The translations under genes and the position numbers were made by a program. A stretch of 64,000 bases of DNA, taken from positions 3,337 to 67,336 of the forward strand of contig NMRB01001694.1 in the NCBI GenBank assembly GCA_002633025.1, in the 5' to 3' direction. Shown in pieces: positions 61,301 through 63,929 of this stretch. Origin of the DNA: Notospermus geniculatus. Its lineage: Eukaryota; Nemertea; Pilidiophora; Heteronemertea; Lineidae. Numbering within the stretch: position 1 is the stretch's first letter; each line of letters begins with the position of its first letter. A model generated the notes under the pieces. The model was not told where the DNA came from. It made no database searches and saw only the letters and a list, made by a program, of their open reading frames with translations.

Positions 61301-63810
61301 TGTACTTTCATAGGGCTCAGCCTCACAATTCATTGGGCTGAGCCTTGTAGTCTTATAAAGCTGAGCCTTGTGCTCTGATCAGACTGAACCTTGTACTCCC
61401 ATAGAGTTAAGTTTTGTAATCGTATAGGGTGAAGCCTCATGCCCTTATAGGGCCGTATGCACCAAACGAAGATTATCTTGAACTCAGGTTGAGCCACAAC
61501 TTTTCAATTGTTCAGGTTTGCCAGGGCATGATGTGACAATGGAAAAGTTGCGGCTCAACCTGAGTTCAAGATAATCGTCGTTTGGTGCATACGGCCCAAA
61601 GGGGTAAATCTTGTACTCTTATGGGGCGAGCCTATGAGAGACACTTCTATGTGGTGACATAAACAGTACCAGTACCAGTGCCGGTAATCATTTTTTGCTC
61701 TTCCAGATGGATGTGCAGGCACAAGACAATGGACGACCTCAAAGAGTCTCAACTAGAGGCCGAGTTACCATAAATGTCAGAAGAAACGTTGCATGTCCAA
61801 AATTCGGTGGAAATCCATCTAACCAGTACTTCGGAACAGTTGATCGGACAGCCAGAGTTGGAGACAGAGTTAATGGCGCTACCAATATACGTGCCACTGA
61901 CACTGATACTGCTGTAAGTATGCAATGTAACACGTCACTGACCAGAGTCGTAGTATAATTTGGTGGAAACAGTTCATCGTAGGAGAACGGACTTGTCATT
62001 TTGTGGCCCTTGTGCAAACTGCTAGGTCACTAGATAAATCAACTTGTTTTTTTTTCAGTTGTTTTTGTGTGATTTTACAGTTACTTTTGGTGTATAACCC
62101 TTGAGTCGTGCCCATTGGCTGAGGGGGAAACAATGAAAGGTTCTCTTTCTAAAGATAAAATTGACATCCGTGTTTCACCAATTCCAAATATCTTTTCAGC
62201 CGTTCAACAAGATCAAGTACACTGTGATAGGTGATCCAGTTCCTAATGCCCCGGCGTTCTTCAGCTTTAACCCAACAACATTTGTTGTGACTGTCAGAGC
62301 ACTATTGACAACTGATAATGCCGAGAAGTACACGGTAAGTGCACGGTAATGCCGAGAAGTACACGAAATGGTAATAAAATAGTTTTGCCCCAAGCTCGAA
62401 CGAATTGTCATAACTCCAAATTTTTTTCTTCCTTTTCATTTCATTTGCCGCCATTTTGTTTTGTGGCATTCCTGAACAAACCAACTGGGAGTGTCGCTCG
62501 TTTGACCCAGGGGTGAGATGTTAGAGCTAAAAAGAATGCTGTGGCACCTTCCAGTACTTGGAGAAGTGTAACACTGTTAATCAAATACCCTCAGCATTTT
62601 CCACATCCTTTTTAAACTCAGTCCCTTATTTTGTCCCTTCCAGCTTCGCATCACCGCTGAAGACCCCAATCCAGGGACCAAGTGCCCGGTGGCCATGGCA
62701 ACTGTCACAATCACAGTGAGACGAAACTTGCAGCAACCTAAGTTTACCAATCTGGACTACAAGAAAACAATTCCTGAGACTTGGTCTCTTTCTACATCGA
62801 TTGATACAGTAGTTGCTACAGACACCGATACTCCTACGAATGTGAGTATCTGATCATGTGTAAACTGTCTATAGAGCTTGTGCAGCGGCTCATTATAACG
62901 TCACTTCTGACCATGCTGCCGTCCACGACAAAGTGTGCCACGTGTAGATCGTGTAATGGTTGAAGTGTTGAAGTGTTGACGTCAAAGTGCACCACGTGGG
63001 TCGCCGACGTCAAGACGGCGGATTTTTCATGATGACGTCATGTGCACATGGTCTATAGAGCTTGTGCAGTGGCTCATGATCTCACTTTTGACTGGCAGTC
63101 CGCCATGCTGACATCAACGACAAAGTGTGCCACACGTAGATCATGTCATGGGTTGAAGACGCAACACTCCACTTGCGCTGACGACAAACCGCACCACGTG
63201 GGTCGCTGACGTCATTTGACGTCAGTTTGACCGGCAAGATGGCAGATTTTTTCGTGATGACGTCATCTGCACAAGCTCGATAGAGCTTCTGCAGTGGCTC
63301 ATTATGACGTCACTTTTGACCGGCAGTCCACCATGCTGACATCAACGACAAAGTGTGCCACATGCAGATCACATCATGGGTTGAAGTCACCAGACTCCAA
63401 AGTGCACCATGTTGGTTGACCATGTAACCTGACGTCAATTTGATCATCAAGGTGGCAGATTTTTCTGTGATGATGTCATCTGCACAAGCTCTGTTGTTTG
63501 GGAACTACATGTATGCGCTTCCAGACAATGTTGATGACAAATCCCTGTTGTTATTGATGTAGTATGTGATCTCTAAATGATGAAACTTAGAAAGAATGAT
63601 ATAAAAATTGCTGAAATATATTCTTCAGTAATCATGAGTGTTTATGACGAATTTCAGTCGCCGGCGAGTCAGATCCGTTATAGCATCATAGCAACCACAG
63701 CCCCAGCGAACGTTCTAGCACGGCAATACTTCAGGATTGATGCAGTCAGTGGTCAGATCTTCCCAAGAATGAGCCTCTGGCAGGATAATGCTGACACGTC
63801 TGTATACCAG
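22208..63810 (+). CDS. Giant cadherin-superfamily protein, 5' part (66 exons joined, open at 3' end)
   Basis: About 3,560 codons are visible. An N-terminal signal peptide (WLVAIVLLVTFYHTEA core) precedes at least 31 cadherin-like (EC) repeats. No transmembrane segment, EGF or laminin G domain or stop codon lies inside the window, so the C-terminal part is beyond it. N-terminal repeats have calcium-binding linkers such as DSNDNPPRF, DVNDNAPQF and DINDNTPVV; DRE motifs (LDREAVDNY, LDREAASQY) and DxD motifs are present. From exon 20 the linker becomes hxRNxNxPxF (for example INRNLNPPVF) and the DRE motif is lost, while DxD (ATDADK) is kept. A furin-like RRKR site is in exon 10. The product is expected to be a secreted or cell-surface adhesion-type protein. 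Within the family, Fat, Dachsous and Cadherin-23 have similar repeat numbers, but the linker replacement means I do not assign it to any of them. Exon 1-2 alternatives are at 21,214-21,693. Confidence 0.9.
22600..22686 (+). CDS. Cadherin exon 2
   Basis: Encodes ACQMFRQIGANFVPTTQVF and FIKIPEPINQA, the mature N terminus; one cysteine. Phase 1 at both ends. Confidence 0.85.
22860..23500. repeat. 41-bp minisatellite in cadherin intron 2
   Basis: About 14 units of tagttgagaggttctactgt followed by atttgttgaccagtggtgcca; some units have an extra tag. The same array is cut off at 21,880-21,999 just before the N at 22,000, which explains the assembly break. Confidence 0.95.
23541..23788 (+). CDS. 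Cadherin exon 3 (EC1, first part)
   Basis: 82 codons, phase 1 to 0. Contains FQVVMLINGEWKSADDAK and ends IIRLTKFINRD. It lacks a clear cadherin signature by itself but leads in frame to the first linker. Confidence 0.9.
24013..24679. mobile_element. TAGC(C/T)GCGTTTACAC-ended element in intron 3
   Basis: Ends tagccgcgtttacact and gtgtaaacgcagcta mirror each other. The interior has a 70-bp direct duplication (gcgggaagactcggcatgca at 24,427 and 24,505) and repeated gactcggagtccgaattc-like text. Confidence 0.65.
24680..24860 (-). repeat. SINE remnant plus three 42-bp tandem units
   Basis: 24,680-24,748 resembles the tRNA-SINE end at 59,970-60,110 (cacatgaag...gtccaact...aacctg...gaggtgacagg). 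Then tgacactctgatagcctgca and gaaggagatatttccat repeat three times. Confidence 0.6.
24911..25189. mobile_element. TTAAAGCCCCAC-ended MITE
   Basis: ttaaagccccactgtattga is mirrored by tcaatactgtggggctttaa. Intron 3. Confidence 0.8.
25357..25443 (+). CDS. Cadherin exon 4
   Basis: 29 codons, GETPEPTDDLDVIEIKQMEC then KRKVPSNAQ. Phase 0. Confidence 0.88.
25738..25830 (+). CDS. Cadherin exon 5 (canonical linker 1)
   Basis: 31 codons with the Ca-binding linker LEDSNDNPPRF, then the start of the next repeat ending KISE. Confidence 0.93.
26034..26132 (+). CDS. Cadherin exon 6
   Basis: 33 codons (NEVPGRVIFTVKSDDKDVN...), the first half of EC2 with a DDKD calcium-type motif. Confidence 0.9.
26369..26497 (+). 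CDS. Cadherin exon 7
   Basis: 43 codons; PTTGEISTKATFDFEKMK matches the TGxI...DxE core of EC2. Confidence 0.9.
26637..26893. mobile_element. Interspersed element, family also at 44,661, 53,689 and 63,930
   Basis: Starts gcgtaccttccgcgtacgtcac and ends acacggaagggaggtca. The same order of blocks (cttctgcctgacgtccgcgc, gcgaatgatgttacatc) is seen in introns 32 (reverse), 48 and 66. Confidence 0.7.
26965..27144 (+). CDS. Cadherin exon 8 (linker 2)
   Basis: 60 codons. VTVTDIDDRHPTF is a slightly altered linker. Two cysteines (VPNCKK, EECLD) may pair within the repeat. Confidence 0.93.
27470..27578. mobile_element. GGCCCCATATTCATAAAG foldback MITE
   Basis: 109 bp in intron 8; arms ggccccatattcataaagct and its near-perfect mirror around an acaaagg centre. 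Confidence 0.85.
27651..27772. mobile_element. GGGAGGTTTCGCAAG foldback MITE
   Basis: Arms gggaggtttcgcaagcgccc with aacgtcgtcg. A decayed relative is in intron 40 at 49,116-49,224. Confidence 0.85.
27818..27908 (+). CDS. Cadherin exon 9
   Basis: 30 codons plus one base: VGKITITPVPIKAKDLD then TSLNYPIRYGIAG, with the DLD of EC3. Confidence 0.9.
27937..28345. repeat. About 49-bp minisatellite, 8 units
   Basis: Unit tatactcatggcattagcag followed by taaacggtttcttttgataa and tctgcttc, in intron 9 starting 30 bases after the donor. Confidence 0.9.
28569..28918 (+). CDS. Cadherin exon 10 (furin-like site)
   Basis: 116 codons, the longest exon. Contains SNGEMKITKPITRN, then TGRRKRQTS (RxKR furin-type site), a poor linker IQPSNSNDPTVV, and ends LKISDLDL. 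The cleavage site lies between EC3 core and linker; its use is inference. Confidence 0.93.
29273..29510. mobile_element. MITE shared with 45,564
   Basis: Ends aatagacaaatcccaaatt and aatttgggatttgttta; interior gatctgcgcacttccgcc and mirror. Intron 10. Confidence 0.8.
29567..29713 (+). CDS. Cadherin exon 11
   Basis: 49 codons, EC4 first half: ITVSNSNFKVDSQYN ... ARIFDYEALQP, where FDYE stands in for the LDRE motif. Confidence 0.92.
29810..30044. mobile_element. Foldback MITE (family of 4,159)
   Basis: taaagtctggcaacatcta end mirrored by tagatgttgccagacttta. Confidence 0.85.
30248..30418 (+). CDS. Cadherin exon 12 (canonical linker)
   Basis: 57 codons with VRVLDVNDNAPQF, a textbook calcium linker. 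Confidence 0.95.
30693..30907 (+). CDS. Cadherin exon 13
   Basis: 71 codons plus two bases: GTVTDADTGVNGQVTF ... GESYSVTVKAEDKAATPQLR. DADTG and KAEDKA fit one whole EC core. Ends in phase 2 just before a linker that is not found downstream. Confidence 0.93.
30949..31068. mobile_element. GGGCC foldback element
   Basis: gggccatatgcacgggtcac is imperfectly mirrored by gtccgtgaatacggccc, with an inner mirrored aagtctgac/gtctaactt. Confidence 0.65.
31135..31285. repeat. GGATCC-family repeat fragment
   Basis: Starts near tacagagggagcaccccggg and ends aaatcctggatccgcccctg, like the elements at 16,211 and 17,012, including ttgaccatgaaattctg(c/a)aattt(g)gg. Confidence 0.6.
31341..31369. other. Assembly gap (29 N)
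   Basis: The gap falls in the intron between exons 13 and 14, where a cadherin linker and half-repeat are missing. Confidence 1.
31618..31711 (+). CDS. Cadherin exon 14
   Basis: One base plus 31 codons: AEITVQRSPRLDREAVDNYK ... ARDPSGE, a second half of an EC repeat with the canonical LDRE. The frame joins exon 13, but the protein logic does not. Confidence 0.92.
31840..31971 (+). CDS. Cadherin exon 15 (canonical linker)
   Basis: 44 codons; VTDINDNTPVVF linker, then VPENEANYQIATVR. Confidence 0.95.
32319..32377 (+). CDS. Cadherin exon 16
   Basis: Short: 19 codons plus two bases, ATDADLGNNAAITFRLAPG. Phase 0 to 2. Confidence 0.9.
32681..32927 (+). CDS. Cadherin exon 17
   Basis: One base plus 82 codons: TTDGKLATATGLDREAAS, VLAVDGGASPR and linker VGDKDDNIPIF, then VPEGQ. 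Confidence 0.95.
33060..33199 (+). mobile_element. SINE fragment (family of 39,495)
   Basis: accatggtgtcttgtacctt, aataatgctttggccctaac and a gatacaatccaatcc tail match the SINE bodies at 39,495 and (reverse) 49,785. Confidence 0.6.
33199..33390. mobile_element. Foldback element at SINE tail
   Basis: gtgaggcggtctaggaaaac is mirrored by gttttcctagaccgccacac. Confidence 0.75.
33534..33770 (+). CDS. Cadherin exon 18
   Basis: 79 codons: ITDRDQSPSAAFTI ... STAVIRTKAPIDYDKNKQF ... YSSTVTVTVL. PIDYDK replaces LDRE; the linker continues in exon 19. Confidence 0.93.
34355..34471 (+). CDS. Cadherin exon 19 (last classical-type linker)
   Basis: 39 codons: DVNNKPPVFNPRIYNKVLDE ... TATDADTR. DVNNKPPVF is the last linker that still begins with Asp. 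Confidence 0.95.
34880..35209 (+). CDS. Cadherin exon 20 (alpha and beta fused; first RN-type linker)
   Basis: 110 codons: an alpha part (YYSIASVSPNTGRSMFQVGP) and a beta part with ISVTINRNKNPPRF, ending NYRATDPDK. Downstream this content is always split over two exons, so this is either the ancestral unsplit form or an intron loss. Confidence 0.95.
35297..36008. mobile_element. TACCGTATACGCAAATATTT-ended MITE with nested insert
   Basis: Ends taccgtatacgcaaatattt(tcgcg) and cgtgaaaatattgcgtaaacggta. A short version is at 57,114-57,297. Contains the element at 35,395-35,703. Confidence 0.8.
35395..35703. mobile_element. Nested GGGTTTCCGCCAG foldback element
   Basis: gggtttccgccagaaa and tctggcggaaaccc are mirrored ends flanked by ttttcca on both sides, inserted into the MITE at 35,297. 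Confidence 0.8.
36149..36331. repeat. Perfect long palindrome in intron 20
   Basis: Arms of about 88 bases (caagaagtcaatctccagaa ... ctctagaaaa) match exactly around a short centre (ctcag). Decayed pieces with gaccccaaccggggtc occur at 25,500-25,560 and 56,478-56,520. Confidence 0.95.
36392..36526 (+). CDS. Cadherin exon 21 (alpha)
   Basis: 45 codons: SPFNVVKYVTQGDVAAEEYF ... LDQALNYR. Confidence 0.95.
37050..37190. repeat. Block shared with intron 61
   Basis: gacgttcaacagtcgcaaag, gttgatgatcagtgccgcct and cccattgagaggtg recur at 60,970-61,095. It lies inside a larger stretch bounded by attaaggacacc/ggtgtccttaat, probably a DNA element. Confidence 0.6.
37296..37478 (+). CDS. Cadherin exon 22 (beta)
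   Basis: 61 codons: LVVVAEDGGGLRGTGTVSIT then IVRNIHNPVF and VPVSDADRQ. Linker ligand positions hold R and H. Confidence 0.95.
37658..37786 (+). CDS. Cadherin exon 23 (alpha)
   Basis: 43 codons: APNNEIECSMVGDATATQYF ... VPGTSFK, with two cysteines (IECSM, DADCN). Confidence 0.93.
38344..38465. mobile_element. TTTGGGCGCTTTTTCCATTG foldback element
   Basis: gggcgctttttccattgcag is mirrored by ctgcaatggaaagagcgccc. The surrounding 1.3-kb intron 23 has no coding exon. Confidence 0.8.
39122..39316 (+). CDS. Cadherin exon 24 (beta)
   Basis: 65 codons: VQVSAKDKGKPTSRTAPRTA then VTVTRNQEKPIFF and VKATDKGSK. Confidence 0.95.
39495..39780 (+). mobile_element. tRNA-derived SINE in intron 24
   Basis: B-box-like gggtttgaatctggccc, body with accgtggtgccttgaacttt and gcttcggccctgg tail. 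The same family is at 49,785-50,030 (minus) and 33,060. Confidence 0.7.
39956..40072 (+). CDS. Cadherin exon 25 (alpha)
   Basis: 39 codons: VAEYKILGQLDGPTYFQVNN ... NNTFT. The acceptor is tttatttcaag. Confidence 0.93.
40327..40521 (+). CDS. Cadherin exon 26 (beta)
   Basis: 65 codons: LRVQAKDDEKPAKTAECLVF then ITVRRNFNDPVF and VLENEPIDKV. Confidence 0.95.
40812..40955 (+). CDS. Cadherin exon 27 (alpha)
   Basis: 48 codons: TPESTLTYSIVGDANAIKYF ... PDSPKTPYN. Confidence 0.95.
41697..41894 (+). CDS. Cadherin exon 28 (beta)
   Basis: 66 codons: LLVQAVDNGSPARTSNPNAR, VNVCYNLNKPEF, and a Thr-rich TTTPSTTPLATLRATDKD. CYN replaces xRN. Confidence 0.95.
41938..42397. mobile_element. AGC(C)GTGGTTAC-ended foldback element
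   Basis: agccgtggttacccctatcc is mirrored by tagtgtaaccacagct, with repeated internal ccccgtgctt/aagcacgggg and gggatttcg...ttacacta blocks. Intron 28. Confidence 0.8.
42832..42960 (+). CDS. Cadherin exon 29 (alpha)
   Basis: 43 codons: CYNTLEYSIDGYDKAQNFFA ... PTTLYK. Confidence 0.95.
43061..43369 (+). mobile_element. tRNA-derived SINE with (ATT)n tail, intron 29
   Basis: A box tggtgtagtggctcagg, B box gggttcgatccccactcgg, conserved gcgtgagactttgg body shared with 48,560 and 52,570, ending attattattattagg. Confidence 0.85.
43430..43618 (+). CDS. Cadherin exon 30 (beta)
   Basis: 63 codons: IRAVVKDNGIPPKSSVT, VPINRNLNAPRF, ATDSDK. Confidence 0.95.
44036..44170 (+). CDS. Cadherin exon 31 (alpha)
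   Basis: 45 codons: APWGTLSYSVVGNTEAQKYF ... ALRETHT. Confidence 0.95.
44337..44546 (+). CDS. Cadherin exon 32 (beta)
   Basis: 70 codons, longest beta: VQIRATDGGNPARSTGSTGN, VRRNKHTPFF, ATDADTDARTN. Confidence 0.95.
44661..44892. mobile_element. Reverse copy of the 26,637 family
   Basis: Ends gcggataaaggtag on its right, as the mirror of ctacctttatctgcgtacct at 53,689. Intron 32. Confidence 0.65.
44992..45123 (+). CDS. Cadherin exon 33 (alpha)
   Basis: 44 codons: KPFKTVKYRMTGTIKGQEYF ... NQPSVR. Confidence 0.95.
45175..45290 (-). mobile_element. tRNA-like SINE head, minus strand, intron 33
   Basis: On the minus strand: A box tggtgcagtgg and B box gggttcgatctgc about 45 bases apart. Confidence 0.55.
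45361..45558 (+). CDS. Cadherin exon 34 (beta)
   Basis: 66 codons: VQVEASDNGTPNKKYVGD, LNQNLQRPRW (R replaced by Q, terminal F by W), VAAKDDDLH. Confidence 0.95.
45564..45768. mobile_element. MITE abutting the exon 34 donor (family of 29,273)
   Basis: tatagacaaatcccaaatt begins within six bases of the exon end and is mirrored by aatttgggatttgtctata. Confidence 0.85.
46102..46239 (+). CDS. Cadherin exon 35 (alpha)
   Basis: 46 codons: SPYNKVSYELVGDPVAVNFF ... ARTKYT. Confidence 0.95.
46605..46802 (+). CDS. Cadherin exon 36 (beta)
   Basis: 66 codons: LTLRAKDGAPTPLYALKDA, VYRNQNPPTF, VVATDSDPS. The next exon found is also beta. Confidence 0.95.
46929..47191. mobile_element. AGCCTGGCGCACACGAG foldback element ending at an N
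   Basis: About 100-base arms (gcctggcgcacacgagtgct ... ccgtgtgcggtgcgattcg) are mirrored up to gcgccaggctt at 47,191, immediately before the single N. Confidence 0.85.
47192..47192. other. Assembly join (single N)
   Basis: Marks a contig join where one alpha exon of the cadherin is missing. Confidence 0.9.
47419..47604 (+). CDS. Cadherin exon 37 (beta, cysteine variant)
   Basis: 62 codons: LRVQCCDSGSPPKCTTGT, VDHNQNTPVF, ATDADKV. The end could be 47,601 (AAA|gtggtg) or 47,604 (GTG|gtgaga); the latter is the better donor. Confidence 0.93.
47896..48015 (+). CDS. Cadherin exon 38 (alpha)
   Basis: 40 codons: TPNNVVKYSIVGDANAKDVF ... LPSYT. Confidence 0.95.
48262..48456 (+). CDS. Cadherin exon 39 (beta, cysteine variant)
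   Basis: 65 codons: LKVRACDGGTPSRCTTTAT, NIAQNNRPPAF, RATDPD. Confidence 0.95.
48560..48820 (+). mobile_element. SINE, intron 39
   Basis: B-box gagggtttgaaaccc, then aaatgggtaccggtc, gagttcaactgaaacgtttc and gatatcagactataaaccca, shared with 52,570-52,823. Confidence 0.75.
48933..49058 (+). CDS. Cadherin exon 40 (alpha)
   Basis: 42 codons: GTTVTYKTIGDGAGPTYFKV ... DDKYY. Confidence 0.95.
49116..49224. mobile_element. Foldback MITE (family of 27,651)
   Basis: gaggtttcacaagcgcctcg, acgacgacgtttatctgttg and tcgtatggcctaaccgg match the intron 8 element. Confidence 0.75.
49546..49731 (+). CDS. Cadherin exon 41 (beta)
   Basis: 62 codons: VRVVAQDSGAPSLSTTGT, ITINRNLNPPVF, VTASDQDKN. Represents the consensus linker well. 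Confidence 0.95.
49785..50030 (-). mobile_element. SINE in reverse orientation, intron 41
   Basis: Minus strand B box ctcgggttcaaatccagcc, body ccatggtgtcttgtaccttg; same family as 39,495. Confidence 0.75.
50511..50651 (+). CDS. Cadherin exon 42 (alpha)
   Basis: 47 codons: SPYNKIRYSIDPLSSARSRE ... NPYI. Confidence 0.95.
50949..51143 (+). CDS. Cadherin exon 43 (beta)
   Basis: 65 codons: FDIIATDGGTPPKSAATKAR, VKVDRNLNPPRF, VTAEDKDLV. VDRN keeps one Asp, shifted relative to DxNDN. Confidence 0.95.
51507..51635 (+). CDS. Cadherin exon 44 (alpha)
   Basis: 43 codons: KPFNEYTFELIGDGQATNFF ... TDRDYL. Confidence 0.95.
51659..51879. mobile_element. Interspersed element shared with 55,489
   Basis: taggtcacaaatgcaccggg, ttttccccacccagcg and tatgtgactggggctttag recur in intron 51. 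Inverted ends are weak. Confidence 0.65.
52030..52227 (+). CDS. Cadherin exon 45 (beta)
   Basis: 66 codons: LRVKVADKGTPSLSSTAT, VGVERNLNGPTF, then ATEGTTNPDQ, where DxD is weakened. Confidence 0.95.
52355..52474 (+). CDS. Cadherin exon 46 (alpha)
   Basis: 40 codons: PPDNTIRYSLRGTNLFAVDP ... TPQLYK; shortest class of alpha exon. Confidence 0.95.
52570..52823 (+). mobile_element. SINE, intron 46
   Basis: B-box gtggtttgaatcccactggg, gcgtgagactttgggcaagt, and a tail region shared with 48,560. Confidence 0.75.
52972..53166 (+). CDS. Cadherin exon 47 (beta)
   Basis: 65 codons: FTGVATDLGVPPKETTAPVE, ITVNRNLQAPKF, RAPDGDTV. Confidence 0.95.
53518..53643 (+). CDS. Cadherin exon 48 (alpha)
   Basis: 42 codons: SPFGTVRYSIVGDATSQQYF ... 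AISSFQ. Confidence 0.95.
53689..53945. mobile_element. Element of the 26,637 family, intron 48
   Basis: ctacctttatctgcgtacct ... cgcgcgagggtctgtggaag ... gcggaaggtaggtcag. Confidence 0.7.
54112..54303 (+). CDS. Cadherin exon 49 (beta)
   Basis: 64 codons: VVVMAADGGIPPKTDTTVV, VTIDNNENIPQF (no Arg; closest of the later linkers to a classical one), ATDSDPG. Confidence 0.95.
54634..54762 (+). CDS. Cadherin exon 50 (alpha)
   Basis: 43 codons: DNGKVTYTMVGDPVDQTYFA ... TTNDFN. Confidence 0.95.
54850..55165. repeat. Block shared with intron 61 (60,600-60,930)
   Basis: Shared strings include gaaattttcatctgc, ctgtcaggcgacc/atgtcaggcgacc, agaaaaaagaaactt and gcagcgccacgtcgtga. Present in an alpha-beta and a beta-alpha intron, so it moved as an element rather than by exon duplication. 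Confidence 0.7.
55211..55399 (+). CDS. Cadherin exon 51 (beta, linker decayed)
   Basis: 63 codons: FEINAFDGGNPQKQAATKAK, VKIIRAVAPTF (linker one residue short, both Asn lost), VAQNSGP without DxD. Confidence 0.95.
55489..55674. mobile_element. Interspersed element shared with 51,659
   Basis: taggtcacaaatccaccggg ... tatgtgacaggggcttta. Confidence 0.65.
55785..55919 (+). CDS. Cadherin exon 52 (alpha)
   Basis: 45 codons: TPMNQFGVSVIGDGAGPTYF ... KAVKYT. Confidence 0.95.
56235..56417 (+). CDS. Cadherin exon 53 (beta)
   Basis: 61 codons: LRLLARNTNVPRLTATAT, INVARNLFDPTF, KATDNDR. The usual AxDxGxP is ARNTNVP. Confidence 0.95.
56565..56696 (+). CDS. Cadherin exon 54 (alpha)
   Basis: 44 codons: SPENTVSYSFDGIGEAPKFF ... 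PDNSYT. Confidence 0.95.
56873..57049 (+). CDS. Cadherin exon 55 (beta)
   Basis: 59 codons, shortest beta: LRVLAKDAGKPVRTGTVSVT, VNILRNAGKLQF (Pro of the linker lost), AATPQ with no DxD. Confidence 0.95.
57114..57297. mobile_element. TACCGTATACGCAAATATTT-ended MITE, short form
   Basis: 184 bp with 25-bp inverted ends, same ends as 35,297-36,008. Confidence 0.85.
57313..57438. mobile_element. GGGCCATATTCTAGAAG foldback element
   Basis: gggccatattctagaagctt/ccttaactct is mirrored by agagttaaggaggcttct and agaatatgggcc, 16 bases after the MITE at 57,114. Confidence 0.8.
57835..57963 (+). CDS. Cadherin exon 56 (alpha)
   Basis: 43 codons: PGITYKVIGRSSGPTYFTVD ... KLDEYT. Confidence 0.95.
58258..58415 (-). 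mobile_element. SINE (family of 5,137) just upstream of exon 57
   Basis: Minus strand ggtctcttgtacctgagtgt, aaaagaccacacgcaggtgg and an atatgatatgata tail at its left end; ends about 8 bases before the acceptor of exon 57. Confidence 0.7.
58423..58614 (+). CDS. Cadherin exon 57 (beta)
   Basis: 64 codons: LDVEATKKFSVTTEKVTAKV, LKVRRNINGPKF, ATDADK. Confidence 0.95.
58839..58961 (+). CDS. Cadherin exon 58 (alpha)
   Basis: 41 codons: DPLRYTIIPGTNADTFFYLN ... KMNGFS. Confidence 0.95.
59139..59345 (+). CDS. Cadherin exon 59 (beta)
   Basis: 69 codons: FRVKVSDQQKVEKTATASVT, VTVIRKTNPPKF (RN to RK), KATDTNVGTG. Confidence 0.95.
59707..59832 (+). CDS. Cadherin exon 60 (alpha)
   Basis: 42 codons: GKIVYTVVGENLAPVLFKLR ... 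GSPFL. Confidence 0.95.
59970..60110 (-). mobile_element. tRNA-like SINE end, intron 60
   Basis: Minus strand has tatcaggtttgaaccacag as a B box and ccaaatcttcatgtgactaa; relative at 24,680. Confidence 0.55.
60294..60485 (+). CDS. Cadherin exon 61 (beta)
   Basis: 64 codons: FKVTAHDTTDVTLKATATVT, VTRNQNPPVW, NIDELAPTGK, ATDADK. Confidence 0.95.
60600..61096. repeat. Intron 61 composite repeat
   Basis: The left part (60,600-60,930) matches intron 50; the right part (60,970-61,096) matches intron 21 (37,050-37,190). In intron 61 the two blocks are joined, suggesting one longer element of which the other introns hold parts. Confidence 0.65.
61142..61267 (+). CDS. Cadherin exon 62 (alpha)
   Basis: 42 codons: DTVTYTWLNPTSPAKEMFIL ... 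AATQYV. Confidence 0.95.
61450..61597. mobile_element. GGGCCGTATGCACCAAACGA foldback element
   Basis: ggccgtatgcaccaaacga and cttgaactcaggttgagcc are mirrored by ggctcaacctgagttcaag and tttggtgcatacggcc. Confidence 0.88.
61707..61913 (+). CDS. Cadherin exon 63 (beta)
   Basis: 69 codons: MDVQAQDNGRPQRVSTRGR, INVRRNVACPKF, RATDTDTA. Confidence 0.95.
62200..62334 (+). CDS. Cadherin exon 64 (alpha)
   Basis: 45 codons: PFNKIKYTVIGDPVPNAPAF ... NAEKYT. Confidence 0.95.
62644..62841 (+). CDS. Cadherin exon 65 (beta)
   Basis: 66 codons: LRITAEDPNPGTKCPVAMAT, ITVRRNLQQPKF, VVATDTDTPTN. Confidence 0.95.
62866..63490. repeat. Three tandem units of about 190-220 bp in intron 65
   Basis: Each unit starts near tatagagcttgtgcagtggc, then gcc(a)tgctgacatcaacgac, aaagtgtgccacacgtagat and tttttcgtgatgacgtcatc. 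Multiple TGACGTCA-like palindromes recur in each unit. Confidence 0.85.
63658..63810 (+). CDS. Cadherin exon 66 (alpha, last in window)
   Basis: 51 codons: SPASQIRYSIIATTAPANVL ... DTSVYQ, with a gtaaga donor at 63,811. A beta exon is expected beyond the window. Confidence 0.95.
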
Positions 63811-63929
63811 GTAAGACTGACCCTTGCAACTTCTTTATGGCACGGTTTAACCCACTGGCCTAGGAGGCAGTTCAGTATGAAGCATTTGTTAGGATGAGTT
63901 AAACCAAGGAACCTGAGATGAGTTTTGCA

